A DNA stretch of 64,000 nt, from assembly GCF_009296265.1 (NCBI RefSeq), contig NZ_WBJS01000010.1, positions 1 to 64,000 on the forward strand, given 5' to 3'. Below, one piece after another: positions 9,087 to 17,597 of this stretch. The stretch is from Thioclava sp. JE_KL1 (lineage in GTDB: Bacteria; Pseudomonadota; Alphaproteobacteria; Rhodobacterales; Rhodobacteraceae). Position 1 is the first letter of the stretch; every line of letters begins with the position of its first letter. Below the pieces are notes generated by a model, which worked only from the letters and a program-made list of their open reading frames with translations, searched no databases and was not told the origin of the DNA. The position numbers were made by a program, and so were the translations under genes.

Positions 9087-9392
9087 ATGGCTAAGAAATC
9101 CATGGTTGCGCGCGAAGCGAAGCGCCAGCGTCTTGTGAACAAGTACGCTGACAAGCGGGCCGCGCTCAAGGAAATCATCAACGACCAGGAGCGCCCGATG
9201 GAAGAGCGCTTCAAGGCGTCGCTGAAACTCGCGGAACTCCCGCGCAACTCGTCGGCGGTCCGGCTGCACAATCGTTGCCAGCTCACGGGTCGTCCCCACG
9301 CTTACTACCGTAAGCTCAAACTCTCGCGGATCATGCTGCGTGACCTGGCCTCCTACGGTCAGATCCCCGGCATGGTGAAGTCGAGCTGGTAA
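9087..9392 (+). CDS. rpsN: 30S ribosomal protein S14 (zinc-free form)
   Basis: A 101-residue long-form S14. The core [20 protein letters not shown] has a single Cys and lacks the CxxC pairs of the short zinc-binding paralogue. GGAGG lies about 8 bases upstream of the ATG. Confidence 0.98.
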   Translation: MAKKSMVAREAKRQRLVNKYADKRAALKEIINDQERPMEERFKASLKLAELPRNSSAVRLHNRCQLTGRPHAYYRKLKLSRIMLRDLASYGQIPGMVKSSW

Positions 9393-9402
9393 GGAGGGCG
9401 AC

Positions 9403-9801
9403 ATGTCTGTGAATGATCCTCTCGGCGATATGCTGACCCGCATCCGCAACGCACAACTGCGTGGCAAATCCACCGTCCGCACCCCGGCCTCCAAGCTTCG
9501 CGCTTGGGTTCTCGACGTGCTGGCTGACGAAGGCTACATCCGTGGTTACGAGCAGGCGACGTCTGCTGCCGGCCATCCGGAGCTGGAAATCAGCCTCAAG
9601 TACTACGAGGGCACCCCGGTCATCCGCGAGCTGCAGCGCGTCTCGACCCCCGGTCGCCGCGTGTACATGGCCGCGAAAGACGTTCCGTCGGTCCGTCAGG
9701 GCCTTGGCGTCTCGATCGTCTCGACCTCGAAGGGCGTGATGTCGGATGCAAACGCACGATCCGCCAATGTTGGCGGCGAAGTGCTCTGCACCGTGTTCTA
9801 A
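9403..9801 (+). CDS. rpsH: 30S ribosomal protein S8
   Basis: A 132-residue S8, a central-domain assembly protein and, in E. coli, the translational repressor of the spc operon. It has [19 protein letters not shown] at the start and [13 protein letters not shown] at the end, both characteristic. GGAGG precedes the start. Confidence 0.98.
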   Translation: MSVNDPLGDMLTRIRNAQLRGKSTVRTPASKLRAWVLDVLADEGYIRGYEQATSAAGHPELEISLKYYEGTPVIRELQRVSTPGRRVYMAAKDVPSVRQGLGVSIVSTSKGVMSDANARSANVGGEVLCTVF

Positions 9802-9811
9802 GGAGGGCTCA

Positions 9812-10345
9812 ATGTCTCGTATTGGTAAGAAACCGGTCGAGCTTCCCAGCGGCGTTTCTGCGCAGCTGTCGGGCCAGACCATCGAAGTGAAGGGGCCGAA
9901 AGGCACCCGTACCTTCACCGCGACCGACGACGTGACCCTCGCTGTCGAGGACAACGCCGTCACCGTCACCCCGCGTGGCCAGTCGAAGCGCGCGCGCCAG
10001 CAGTGGGGTATGACCCGCTCGCAGGTCGCGAACCTCGTCCAGGGCGTGACCGAAGGCTTCAAGAAGGAGCTGGAGATTCAGGGTGTTGGTTATCGTGCGC
10101 AGATGCAGGGCAACGTCCTGAAGCTGTCGCTCGGTTATTCGCACGAAGTCAACTTCGAGGTTCCGGAGGGCGTGACTGTCACCGCTCCGAAGCAGACCGA
10201 GATCGTTGTGGAAGGTTCTGACCAGCAGCAGGTGGGCCAGGTCGCGGCAAATATCCGCGAATGGCGTGCTCCCGAGCCCTATAAGGGCAAGGGCATCCGC
10301 TACAAGGGTGAGTATATCTTCCGCAAAGAAGGTAAGAAGAAGTAA
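9812..10345 (+). CDS. rplF: 50S ribosomal protein L6
   Basis: A 177-residue L6 near the factor-binding site. I start it at [14 protein letters not shown], which follows AGGAGGG by 5 bases; a longer in-frame version would overlap rpsH by over 50 bases and has no ribosome site. It has two typical L6 repeats and ends [20 protein letters not shown]. Confidence 0.98.
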   Translation: MSRIGKKPVELPSGVSAQLSGQTIEVKGPKGTRTFTATDDVTLAVEDNAVTVTPRGQSKRARQQWGMTRSQVANLVQGVTEGFKKELEIQGVGYRAQMQGNVLKLSLGYSHEVNFEVPEGVTVTAPKQTEIVVEGSDQQQVGQVAANIREWRAPEPYKGKGIRYKGEYIFRKEGKKK

Positions 10346-10356
10346 GGAACGCGAAA

Positions 10357-10716
10357 ATGGCAAACAGCAAACGGGATCTGTTCCTCAAGCGCCGCCTGCG
10401 CGTCCGGAACAAGCTTCGCAAGATGGCCGCTGGTCGCGCCCGTCTTTCGGTGCATCGTTCGTCGAAGAACATCAGCGTTCAGCTGATCGACGACGTCAAC
10501 GGTCGCACTCTGGCCGCCGCTTCCACGCTCGAGAAGGATCTCGGTGTGGTCGGCAAGAACAACGTCGAAGCGGCAGCCAAAGTTGGCGCCGCGATCGCCG
10601 AGCGTGCGAAGAAGGCCGGTGTCGAAACCTGCTACTTCGACCGCGGTGGCTTCCTGTTCCACGGGAAGATCAAGGCGCTCGCCGACGCAGCCCGCGAAGG
10701 CGGTCTGAAGTTCTAA
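10357..10716 (+). CDS. rplR: 50S ribosomal protein L18
   Basis: A 119-residue L18, a 5S rRNA binder. It carries the family's [20 protein letters not shown] near residue 28 and ends [20 protein letters not shown] before the last residues. It lies 11 bases after rplF. A stable TTCG hairpin follows before rpsE. Confidence 0.98.
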   Translation: MANSKRDLFLKRRLRVRNKLRKMAAGRARLSVHRSSKNISVQLIDDVNGRTLAAASTLEKDLGVVGKNNVEAAAKVGAAIAERAKKAGVETCYFDRGGFLFHGKIKALADAAREGGLKF

Positions 10717-10723
10717 GACTGGT

Positions 10724-10743
10724 GGGGGACGTTCGCGTCCCCC
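10724..10743 (+). other. Intercistronic TTCG hairpin between rplR and rpsE
   Basis: GGGGGACG and CGTCCCCC pair perfectly around a TTCG tetraloop, 7 bases after the rplR stop. No T-tract follows, so it is more likely a processing or stabilising element than a terminator. Confidence 0.6.
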
Positions 10744-10830
10744 CGATGATCCGGGCCGCGCCCTTCGGGGCGGGGCACCTGGATTGAGACAAACGGCGTG
10801 AAACCACGCCATCACGAGAAGGAATGCCTC

Positions 10831-11400
10831 ATGGCAGAACGTGACAACCGCCGGGGCCGCCGCGACGACCGCGACGAAAACCCGGAATTCGCCGATCGCC
10901 TCGTCGCGATCAACCGCGTGTCGAAAACCGTGAAGGGTGGTAAGCGCTTTGGCTTCGCAGCCCTCGTGGTCGTCGGCGACCAGCGTGGCCGTGTCGGCTT
11001 CGGCAAAGGCAAGGCCAAAGAGGTTCCGGAAGCGATCCGCAAAGCCACCGAGCAAGCGAAGCGCAACCTGATCCGCGTCCCGCTGCGCGATGGCCGCACG
11101 CTGCACCACGACATCGAGGGCCGTCACGGCGCTGGTAAGGTCGTGATGCGCACCGCACCGGAAGGTACCGGGATCATCGCCGGTGGTCCGATGCGTGCCG
11201 TGTTCGAGATGCTGGGCGTGAAGGACGTCGTGTCGAAATCGACCGGCACCCAGAACCCCTACAACATGATCCGTGCCACGCTGAACGGTCTGACCCGCGA
11301 AGCAAGCCCCCGTCAGGTGGCTGCGCGCCGCGGCAAGAAAGTGGCCGACATCCTCAAGAAGCCCGAGGCTGAGGCAACTGCCGAAGCCACGGAAGCGTAA
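10831..11400 (+). CDS. rpsE: 30S ribosomal protein S5
   Basis: A 189-residue S5, important for decoding accuracy and mRNA helicase activity at the entry channel. The start at [12 protein letters not shown] has GAGAAGGA upstream; an in-frame upstream ATG at 10798 would add 11 residues and is less likely. S5 motifs are [20 protein letters not shown] and GHGAGKVVM-like [20 protein letters not shown]. The C-terminus is Glu/Ala rich. Confidence 0.97.
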   Translation: MAERDNRRGRRDDRDENPEFADRLVAINRVSKTVKGGKRFGFAALVVVGDQRGRVGFGKGKAKEVPEAIRKATEQAKRNLIRVPLRDGRTLHHDIEGRHGAGKVVMRTAPEGTGIIAGGPMRAVFEMLGVKDVVSKSTGTQNPYNMIRATLNGLTREASPRQVAARRGKKVADILKKPEAEATAEATEA

Positions 11401-11412
11401 GGAGAGCGATCA

Positions 11413-11598
11413 ATGGCTACCATCGTCGTCAAGCAGATCGGTTCGCCGATCCGTCGCCCCGCCATCCAGCGTGCCACGCTGAAAGGTCTGGGTCTGGACA
11501 AGATGAACCGTACCCGTGAGCTGGAAGATACTCCGGCCGTCCGCGGTATGGTTGCGAAGATCCCGCACCTCGTCGAAATCGTCGAAGAGCGCGGCTGA
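11413..11598 (+). CDS. rpmD: 50S ribosomal protein L30
   Basis: A 61-residue L30 with [20 protein letters not shown] and a conserved central [22 protein letters not shown] precedes the ATG, 12 bases after rpsE. It is followed by a terminator rather than by rplO and secY, its usual neighbours. Confidence 0.97.
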   Translation: MATIVVKQIGSPIRRPAIQRATLKGLGLDKMNRTRELEDTPAVRGMVAKIPHLVEIVEERG

Positions 11599-11622
11599 GC
11601 CGACCGGTTCGTCTGAATAACG

Positions 11623-11653
11623 AAACGCCCCGACCGAAAGGCCGGGGCGTTTT
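11623..11653 (+). terminator. Rho-independent terminator after rpmD
   Basis: AAACGCCCCG and CGGGGCGTTT form the stem and run into TTTTGCATT. It closes the ribosomal protein cluster in this window and probably also stops the facing DUF2202 gene. Confidence 0.9.
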
Positions 11654-11689
11654 GCATTCGTGGGGGTGCGTCTTCGGGGGCAGGGCGCC

Positions 11690-12268
11690 TCAGTTCCAGG
11701 CGGGGCCTCTGCCGCCGCCATAGCCGCGCCCTTGGCCGCCCATGCCGCGCCCCTGCATCTGCCCACCGCCTCCGCAGCGCTGGAAGGCGGGCAGGTGCTT
11801 GTTCTGAGAGGCATCGCGCAGGCGCGTCAGGATCTGGGTAAGCTGGCCATTCCCGGCGACCGCCGGCAGGAGCCGCCCGTCATAGAGCCCGGAATTCGCC
11901 ATCTCCGCCTGCACGCCAAGCGCACAAGCCTCGGCCAGGGTGCCCGGCACCGGGGCCAGAGGCTTCGCCCCGCTCAGATAAGGGTTCGCGGGGACGGGTA
12001 GCCCGTTCTGCCGCAGCACTCCGATCAGCGCCGCAGCATGCGAGATCTCGGCCCGCTCGATATTCGAGAAGGGGCGCACGGCGCCGAACCTCTCCATGAT
12101 CGCCCGATAGGTGGCCTGCGCGTGATACTCGTCATCCAGCGCCGCGAGCACCGCCCTATGTTCCGCCGAGGTGAGCGCCGCGTGCGCGGGCAATGCCGTG
12201 CCTGCGACGACCGCTATCACGGCAACGATCGCGCCAAGTCTTGTTCCAAGTGAGCTGTGAAAACGCAT
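11690..12268 (-). CDS. Secreted DUF2202 (ferritin-like) protein
   Basis: A 192-residue protein started at MRFHSSLGTRLG, which follows AAGGAGAG on the minus strand; a longer reading has no such site. Residues 8-31 form a signal peptide ending ALPAHA. The mature part is a DUF2202 helical bundle of the ferritin-like fold, with acidic and His residues (DEYHAQATYRAIMERFG, then ERAEISHAAAL) that may bind a di-metal centre. It ends in a Gly/Arg/Gln-rich tail (GRGMGGQGRGYGGG). The physiological role is not known. Confidence 0.8.
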   Translation of the reverse strand: MRFHSSLGTRLGAIVAVIAVVAGTALPAHAALTSAEHRAVLAALDDEYHAQATYRAIMERFGAVRPFSNIERAEISHAAALIGVLRQNGLPVPANPYLSGAKPLAPVPGTLAEACALGVQAEMANSGLYDGRLLPAVAGNGQLTQILTRLRDASQNKHLPAFQRCGGGGQMQGRGMGGQGRGYGGGRGPAWN

Positions 12269-12483
12269 CGGTCTCTCCTTCCTGAGCCAACTGGAAGTCA
12301 TACGGCGACGTAGGACGGAATCCGGCGCCGATGTGACCGCGCGCCGCAGGCCCCGAGGCAGGCATGTCATTTCTTTAATTTTTCTTCACGAAATCCGGAA
12401 CCGAATGTGACACACTGGGTTGGTTGGATATCGTTGCATCCTGCAATAGGGTGCTGCGCTTCAAGACTGAGGGACGGATCGAT

Positions 12484-12900
12484 ATGTTTGAAAAAATCAT
12501 GGTTCCGGTCGACCTGCGTCATGTCGAGAAGATGGGCAAGACGTTGAAAGTCGCTTCGGAAATCGCAGCGAAACACGACGCAGAAGTTGTTTTCATAGGT
12601 GTCACTAGCCAAGAGCCGAGCGAATTCGGCCACAATGCCAAGGAATATGCCGCGAAACTGGACGATTTCGCGCAGAGCCATGCCAACGAGTTTGGGCATA
12701 AGGGGTCGTCGAAGGCAGTCATCGTGCCCGACCCGGCCGTTGATCTCGACAAGACGTTGCTGAAGACGGCTGACGATCTTGGGGCCGATCTGGTGGTGAT
12801 GGCCACGCATGTGCCCAACGCGGCCAACTATCTCTTTGCGTCGCATGGCGGCCACCTCGCCGCGCACAGCGATGCGTCGGTGTTTCTCGTACGCGGATAA
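12484..12900 (+). CDS. Universal stress protein family
   Basis: A 138-residue single-domain UspA-like protein started at MFEKIMVPVDLRHVEKM; a longer in-frame start 60 bases upstream lacks support. It has the family's first strand (MVPVDL) and the later DLGADLVVMATH. The ATP-binding glycine pattern (GxxGxxxxxxxxxGS/T) is not evident, suggesting the non-ATP-binding type. It lies 39 bases before the BCCT transporter, a pairing in which the Usp domain may modulate transport. Confidence 0.85.
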   Translation: MFEKIMVPVDLRHVEKMGKTLKVASEIAAKHDAEVVFIGVTSQEPSEFGHNAKEYAAKLDDFAQSHANEFGHKGSSKAVIVPDPAVDLDKTLLKTADDLGADLVVMATHVPNAANYLFASHGGHLAAHSDASVFLVRG

Positions 12901-12939
12901 CGCGGACCAATATAACCAATAAGGACAGGAGGACGGCAT

Positions 12940-14580
12940 ATGGCCGAACCTGAAGAAGTTCAGGGCATCCCTGCCCCCGAAGGGGACACACAACTGATCG
13001 AGACCGACTATGAGATCGGTCAAGACAACCTCGAAGGGCAGGTAGGGCCCTTCGGTTTCGACATTCACAACCCTGTTTTCATGATCTCGGCGTTGTCCAT
13101 CGTGGCCTTCGTCTTCTATGCGCTGGCTCTGCCGGAGCAGGCGAGTTCGCTGTTTGGCGCGATGCGCCCGTGGCTGACCTCGACCTTCGACTGGTTCTTC
13201 ATGAGCGCCGCGAACATCTTCGTCATCTTCTGCCTTGCCCTGATCGTCTCGCCCTATGGCGCAGTCCGTCTGGGTGGCACGGATGCGGAGCCGGACTTCA
13301 CCTATATGGGGTGGTTCGCGATGCTCTTCGCGGCCGGCATGGGCATCGGCCTGATGTTCTTCGGCGTGCTCGAGCCGGTCTATCACATGGCGGTCTCGCA
13401 GCCTCTGGGCACGCCTTCGCCCTTCGATGCGGATGGCAACCTGATCCCGGAGAATGTCGCACGGGCCAAGGAAATGGGCCTCGCCGCGACGATCTATCAC
13501 TGGGGTCTGCACCCTTGGGCGATCTATGCGGTTGTGGCGCTCGCGCTGGCGCTGTTCTCCTATAACAAGGGTCTGCCGCTGACGATCCGTTCGGCCTTCT
13601 ATCCGATCTTCGGCGAGAAGGTCTGGGGCTGGACCGGCCATATCATCGACATCATCGCGGTGTTCGCGACGCTGTTCGGCCTTGCGACCTCGCTCGGCTT
13701 TGGCGCGCAGCAGGCGAATGCGGGTCTAAACCACGTGTTCGGCGTTCCGATCGACACGACGGTGCAGGTCATCCTGATCACCCTGATCACCGGCGTTGCG
13801 CTGTTCTCGGTGCTGCGCGGCCTCGATGGCGGCGTGAAGCTTCTGTCCGAGATCAACATGGGCATCGCGGCGCTGCTGCTGCTCTTCGTGCTCTTCGCGG
13901 GCCCGACGCTGATGATCTTCACCGATTTCGGTCAGGGTCTTCTGGCCTATGCGAAAGACATCATCCCGCTGTCGAACCCGATCGGGCGCACGGATGACAG
14001 CTATCGCGACGGCTGGACCGCGTTCTACTGGGCGTGGTGGATTTCCTGGTCGCCCTTCGTCGGCATGTTCATCGCCCGCGTTTCGCGGGGCCGTACCGTG
14101 CGCGAGTTCATCATCTGCGTTCTGCTGATCCCGTCGCTCGTCTGCGTGTTGTGGATGGCGGTCTTCGGTGGTGTCGCGATCGATCAGGTGATCTCGGATC
14201 CGTCCGGTTCGCTGGTGAAGGCGCAGGTCATCGATAGCTACAACCCGCCGCTGTCGCTCTTCGCGATGCTGGAGGGGCTACCGCTGGCCTCGATCACCTC
14301 GGTCATCGCGATCGTCCTGGTCATCGTGTTCTTCGTGACCTCGTCGGACTCCGGCTCGCTCGTGATCGATACGATCACCGCAGGCGGCAAGGTCGACGCA
14401 CCGGTCCCGCAGCGTGTGTTCTGGGCCACTTTCGAGGGCGCGGTCGCGATCGTGCTGTTGATCGGCGGCGGTCTGAGTGCGCTACAGGCGATGGTCATCT
14501 CGACCGGTTTGCCCTTCACGCTGGTTCTGCTGGTGATGTGTTGGGCGATCTGGAAGGGTCTGCGGACCGAACCCCGGTAA
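12940..14580 (+). CDS. BCCT family transporter
   Basis: A 546-residue membrane protein with about 12 hydrophobic segments. It contains the BCCT signature region FYWAWWISWSPFVGMFIAR (around residue 360), the preceding Trp-rich helix and GIGLMFFGVLEPVYH. BCCT carriers import quaternary ammonium compounds such as glycine betaine, choline or carnitine, or dimethylsulphoniopropionate, using Na+ or H+. The substrate cannot be told from sequence. The AGGACAGGAGG ribosome site is strong. Confidence 0.9.
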   Translation: MAEPEEVQGIPAPEGDTQLIETDYEIGQDNLEGQVGPFGFDIHNPVFMISALSIVAFVFYALALPEQASSLFGAMRPWLTSTFDWFFMSAANIFVIFCLALIVSPYGAVRLGGTDAEPDFTYMGWFAMLFAAGMGIGLMFFGVLEPVYHMAVSQPLGTPSPFDADGNLIPENVARAKEMGLAATIYHWGLHPWAIYAVVALALALFSYNKGLPLTIRSAFYPIFGEKVWGWTGHIIDIIAVFATLFGLATSLGFGAQQANAGLNHVFGVPIDTTVQVILITLITGVALFSVLRGLDGGVKLLSEINMGIAALLLLFVLFAGPTLMIFTDFGQGLLAYAKDIIPLSNPIGRTDDSYRDGWTAFYWAWWISWSPFVGMFIARVSRGRTVREFIICVLLIPSLVCVLWMAVFGGVAIDQVISDPSGSLVKAQVIDSYNPPLSLFAMLEGLPLASITSVIAIVLVIVFFVTSSDSGSLVIDTITAGGKVDAPVPQRVFWATFEGAVAIVLLIGGGLSALQAMVISTGLPFTLVLLVMCWAIWKGLRTEPR

Positions 14581-14600
14581 GCTGACCAAGCTTTGAGACG

Positions 14601-14631
14601 AAGGCGCGCGGGGGAAACCTCGCGCGCCTTT
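14601..14631 (+). terminator. Terminator after the BCCT gene
   Basis: AAGGCGCGCG and CGCGCGCCTT pair over 10 bp (with further G-C pairs at the loop), 20 bases after the stop, followed by TTCGC. Confidence 0.75.
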
Positions 14632-14685
14632 CGCTATGTGCAGGGCGTCTGGAAACGCGGCGCGTCTGCGTATATGACCCGGCGC

Positions 14686-15432
14686 ATGTCTGACGGTGCG
14701 ACCCAAACCTCCGCGAGCCATATCGCGATTTCCGATCTCGGCCACGATCTTGACGGTCGTCCGGTGCTGGAGGGGATTTCGCTGGAGACCCGCGCCCGCC
14801 GCATCGGCGTTGTCGGGCGCAACGGGTCGGGCAAATCCACCCTGTCGCGATTGATGGCGGGGCTGATCGCGCCGAGCCGGGGCAGCCTGCGGATCAACGG
14901 GCACGATCTGGCCGCTGACCGGAAGGCCGCGCTGCACGAGGTCGGTATCCTGTTCCAGAACCCCGATCACCAGATCATCTTCCCGACCGTGATCGAAGAG
15001 ATTTCCTTCGGGCTGCGTCAGCAGGGGATGAAGAAGCCCGAGGCCGAAGCTGCGGCCGATCGCACCTTGGAGCAGTTCGGCAAGGCGGCGTGGCGCGATG
15101 CCTATGTGACGACGCTCAGCCAGGGCCAGAAGCAGCTTCTGTGTCTGATGGCGGTGAGCGCGATGGCCCCGAACCTGCTGATACTCGACGAGCCCTTCTC
15201 GGGCCTCGACATCCCGACCAAGGCGCAGCTGGGCCGGGCGCTGACGCTCTATCGCGGGACGCTGATGCAGGTGACGCATGACCCGCGCGAGCTGGAGCAT
15301 TACGACGAAATCCTCTGGCTCGACCAAGGACGGCTGCGGATGCATGGCGCGGCGCGCGAGGTGCTGCCCGTCTACGTCGAAGAGATGACCCGCGCGGGAG
15401 AGGCCGATGATATCGCTCAGCTCTCCCGTTAA
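14686..15432 (+). CDS. bioM: Biotin transporter ATP-binding subunit BioM
   Basis: A 248-residue ECF-type ABC ATPase. Walker A GRNGSGKS is at about residues 44-51, the Q-loop is QNPDHQ, the signature LSQGQKQ and Walker B LLILDEPFSG. With BioN and BioY it imports biotin. I chose the ATG at 14686 so that about 25 residues precede the first conserved strand; an ATG 12 bases upstream is equally possible, and neither has a good ribosome site. It overlaps bioN by 26 bases. No BioR-type operator was recognised upstream. Confidence 0.88.
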   Translation: MSDGATQTSASHIAISDLGHDLDGRPVLEGISLETRARRIGVVGRNGSGKSTLSRLMAGLIAPSRGSLRINGHDLAADRKAALHEVGILFQNPDHQIIFPTVIEEISFGLRQQGMKKPEAEAAADRTLEQFGKAAWRDAYVTTLSQGQKQLLCLMAVSAMAPNLLILDEPFSGLDIPTKAQLGRALTLYRGTLMQVTHDPRELEHYDEILWLDQGRLRMHGAAREVLPVYVEEMTRAGEADDIAQLSR

Positions 15433-16021
15433 GACAGCCGCCCATGACTGGCCTGCGGGTCTGAAGCTCGCAGCGCTCTGCGTGGCGACCGTGGGCCTGT
15501 TCTATATCGAGAGCCCCCTGATCCTTGCGGGCGTCGTCACGGCGATCCTGATCGCCTACACCTTGCCGGGCCGCGCCTTCCTGCGCGCGGGGCTGGCGGC
15601 GCTGAAACTGCTCTGGCCCTTCATCGTGATCGTCGCGATCTGGCAGGCGGTGATCGGCGAGCTGGTGCAGGGCGCAGTGATCGTGATGCGGATGGTCTCG
15701 GCCGTGGCTCTGGCGAACCTCGTGTCGATGACGACGCGGCTCAGTGATATGATCGCGGTCGTGCGCTGGCTGACGACACCGTTGCGCCGCTTCGGGCTGT
15801 CGACCGCTGCGCTGGAGATCGCAATCGCGCTGGTGATCCGCATGGTGCCGGTGCTGACCAACAAGGGCGGGCGCCTCACCGAGAGCTGGCGCGCCCGGGC
15901 AACCCGGCGGCCAAGCTGGCGGCTGGTGCTGCCCTTCACGCTTCTTGCGCTTGACGATGCCGACCATGTCGGCGATGCGCTACGGGCCCGGGGAGGGCTC
16001 ACATCCGAGAGGGAGACTTGA
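15407..16021 (+). CDS. bioN: Biotin transporter transmembrane subunit BioN
   Basis: A 204-residue CbiQ-type energy-coupling membrane protein with four to five hydrophobic segments. Two Ala-Arg-Gly-type coupling motifs are present near the C-terminus (SWRARATRRPSW and DALRARGGLTS), which contact the ATPase. It overlaps the end of bioM and is followed directly by bioY. Confidence 0.88.
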   Translation: MISLSSPVKTAAHDWPAGLKLAALCVATVGLFYIESPLILAGVVTAILIAYTLPGRAFLRAGLAALKLLWPFIVIVAIWQAVIGELVQGAVIVMRMVSAVALANLVSMTTRLSDMIAVVRWLTTPLRRFGLSTAALEIAIALVIRMVPVLTNKGGRLTESWRARATRRPSWRLVLPFTLLALDDADHVGDALRARGGLTSERET

Positions 16022-16022
16022 G

Positions 16023-16568
16023 ATGGAAAAGAATGTCGCGCTGATCGCGCTGTTTGCGGCCCTGATTGCAGTGCTCGCGCTGATCCCGAAAATCACGCTG
16101 GGCTTCGGGGTGCCGATCACGGCGCAGAGCCTTGGGATCATGCTGGCGGGGGCCGTGCTGGGATCGAAGCGCGGTGCGCTGGCGGTCCTGCTGTTCCTGC
16201 TGCTGGTGGCCGTGGGGCTGCCGCTGCTGGCCGGTGGTCGTGGGGGGCTTGGCGTCTTCTTCGGCCCGACGGGTGGCTTCCTGTTTAGCTGGCCGCTCGC
16301 CGCATGGCTGACCGGCTTCATCGTCGAGAAGTGGCGCTCGGTGCCGCTGGGTGCCTCGGTCTTCGTGGGGGCGATCCTTGGCGGGATCGTGCTGTCCTAC
16401 GCGATGGGGATCGTCGGGCTGTCGCTGGCGCTCGGCAAGAGCCTGATCGAGAGCACCTCGCTGATGCTAGTCTTCATCCCGGGTGACATGATCAAGGCGC
16501 TGATCGTGGCTGCGCTTACGGTGTCGCTGTCGCGCGCGCGGCCTTCCAGCGTCCTGTCGCGGCACTGA
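16023..16568 (+). CDS. bioY: Biotin-specific S component BioY
   Basis: A 181-residue, six-helix substrate-binding membrane protein. The start MEKNVALIALFAALIAV follows GAGAGGGAGA. Family features are GVPITAQSLGIMLAGAVLGSKRGALAVL in two parts, and VFIPGDMIKALIVAAL near the C-terminus. It confers biotin specificity; BioMN add energy. The order M-N-Y as one operon is characteristic of Rhodobacter relatives. Confidence 0.92.
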   Translation: MEKNVALIALFAALIAVLALIPKITLGFGVPITAQSLGIMLAGAVLGSKRGALAVLLFLLLVAVGLPLLAGGRGGLGVFFGPTGGFLFSWPLAAWLTGFIVEKWRSVPLGASVFVGAILGGIVLSYAMGIVGLSLALGKSLIESTSLMLVFIPGDMIKALIVAALTVSLSRARPSSVLSRH

Positions 16569-16578
16569 GACGCGTGGC

Positions 16579-17514
16579 GTGGCGCTGCTTCTGATCCATA
16601 CGGGCGGGACGATCGGCATGGTCGCCTCGGATGCGGGCTTCGTGCCGCAGCAGGGCGTGGTCGAGGAGTTCCTCGCCACCTTGCCCGAGGGGCGCGCGGT
16701 CGAGACCCTGCGCCTCGATCCGCTGATCGACAGCGCAAATGCCACGCCCGCTGACTGGGACCGGATTGCCGAGACCATCGCCGCGCATCACGACCGCTAC
16801 GACGGCGTGATCGTGACCCACGGCACCGATACGCTGGCCTATACGGCGGGGGCTTTGTGCTTCGCGCTCGAAGGGCTGGGCAAGCCGGTGATCGTGACCG
16901 GCTCGATGCTGCCGCTGTCGGTCGAGGGCAATGACGGCGCGCGCAACCTGCGCGACGCAATCACGGCGGCAGGGCAGGCGGCGCCCGGCGTCTGGGTGCA
17001 ATTCGCAGGACGCCTGCTGCACGGCGCGCGGGTCCGCAAAAGTCATTCCCGCGCCTTCGACGCCTTTGCCGCCGATCCATCCGACATCCCGCCCTGCCAG
17101 CCGGGGCCGCGCCTGACGCGCCACCCGATCCGGCCCGCCCGGGTTGCCGTTCTGGCCGTCGCGCCCGGGGCGGAGGAGAGCCTTCTGGAGCATGCCGCCA
17201 AGACCTGCGACGGGCTGGTGCTGCGCTGCTACGGCTCGGGGACTGCACCCGATACGCCCGGCGTGCGCGCAGCGCTTGCCACTGCGCAGGCCCGCGCGAT
17301 CCCCGTCATCGCGGTCAGCCAATGCCCCGAGGGTGGCATGGCGCTTGGCACCTATGCGGCGGGGGCGATCCTGCGCGATCACGGGGTGATCGACGGGCGC
17401 GACATGACGCCGGAGGCGGCCTATACCAAGCTCGCCCATGTCCTCTCGCTCGACGATCCGCAGGCGCGGGTCGCGCGCCTGTCCCGCGCGCTCTGCGGGG
17501 AATACACGCCCTGA
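16579..17514 (+). CDS. ansA: Type I L-asparaginase
   Basis: A 311-residue asparaginase, hydrolysing L-asparagine to aspartate and ammonia. The nucleophile loop HTGGTIG is at residues 7-13 (Thr11) and the second catalytic motif THGTDT at 80-85. There is no signal peptide, so it is cytoplasmic. It starts with GTG only 10 bases after bioY, so it probably reads through from the biotin genes. Glutaminase side activity cannot be excluded. Confidence 0.88.
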   Translation: MALLLIHTGGTIGMVASDAGFVPQQGVVEEFLATLPEGRAVETLRLDPLIDSANATPADWDRIAETIAAHHDRYDGVIVTHGTDTLAYTAGALCFALEGLGKPVIVTGSMLPLSVEGNDGARNLRDAITAAGQAAPGVWVQFAGRLLHGARVRKSHSRAFDAFAADPSDIPPCQPGPRLTRHPIRPARVAVLAVAPGAEESLLEHAAKTCDGLVLRCYGSGTAPDTPGVRAALATAQARAIPVIAVSQCPEGGMALGTYAAGAILRDHGVIDGRDMTPEAAYTKLAHVLSLDDPQARVARLSRALCGEYTP

Positions 17515-17597
17515 TCTGAGGGGCTCACGCCGGTTTTTCGGAACGCTTTCGCTCGTCCTTCCGTTGGGAGAGCGAACCCCGAAAAGGAGCACCTCCC

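Noticed and set aside
12367-13641. 424-codon minus-strand open frame opposite the stress protein and BCCT genes
   Set aside because: Arg/His-rich shadow; both plus-strand genes have clear family signatures.
14632-14686. A BioR operator (TTATCTATAA-like) before bioM
   Set aside because: No such sequence is present in the short gap.
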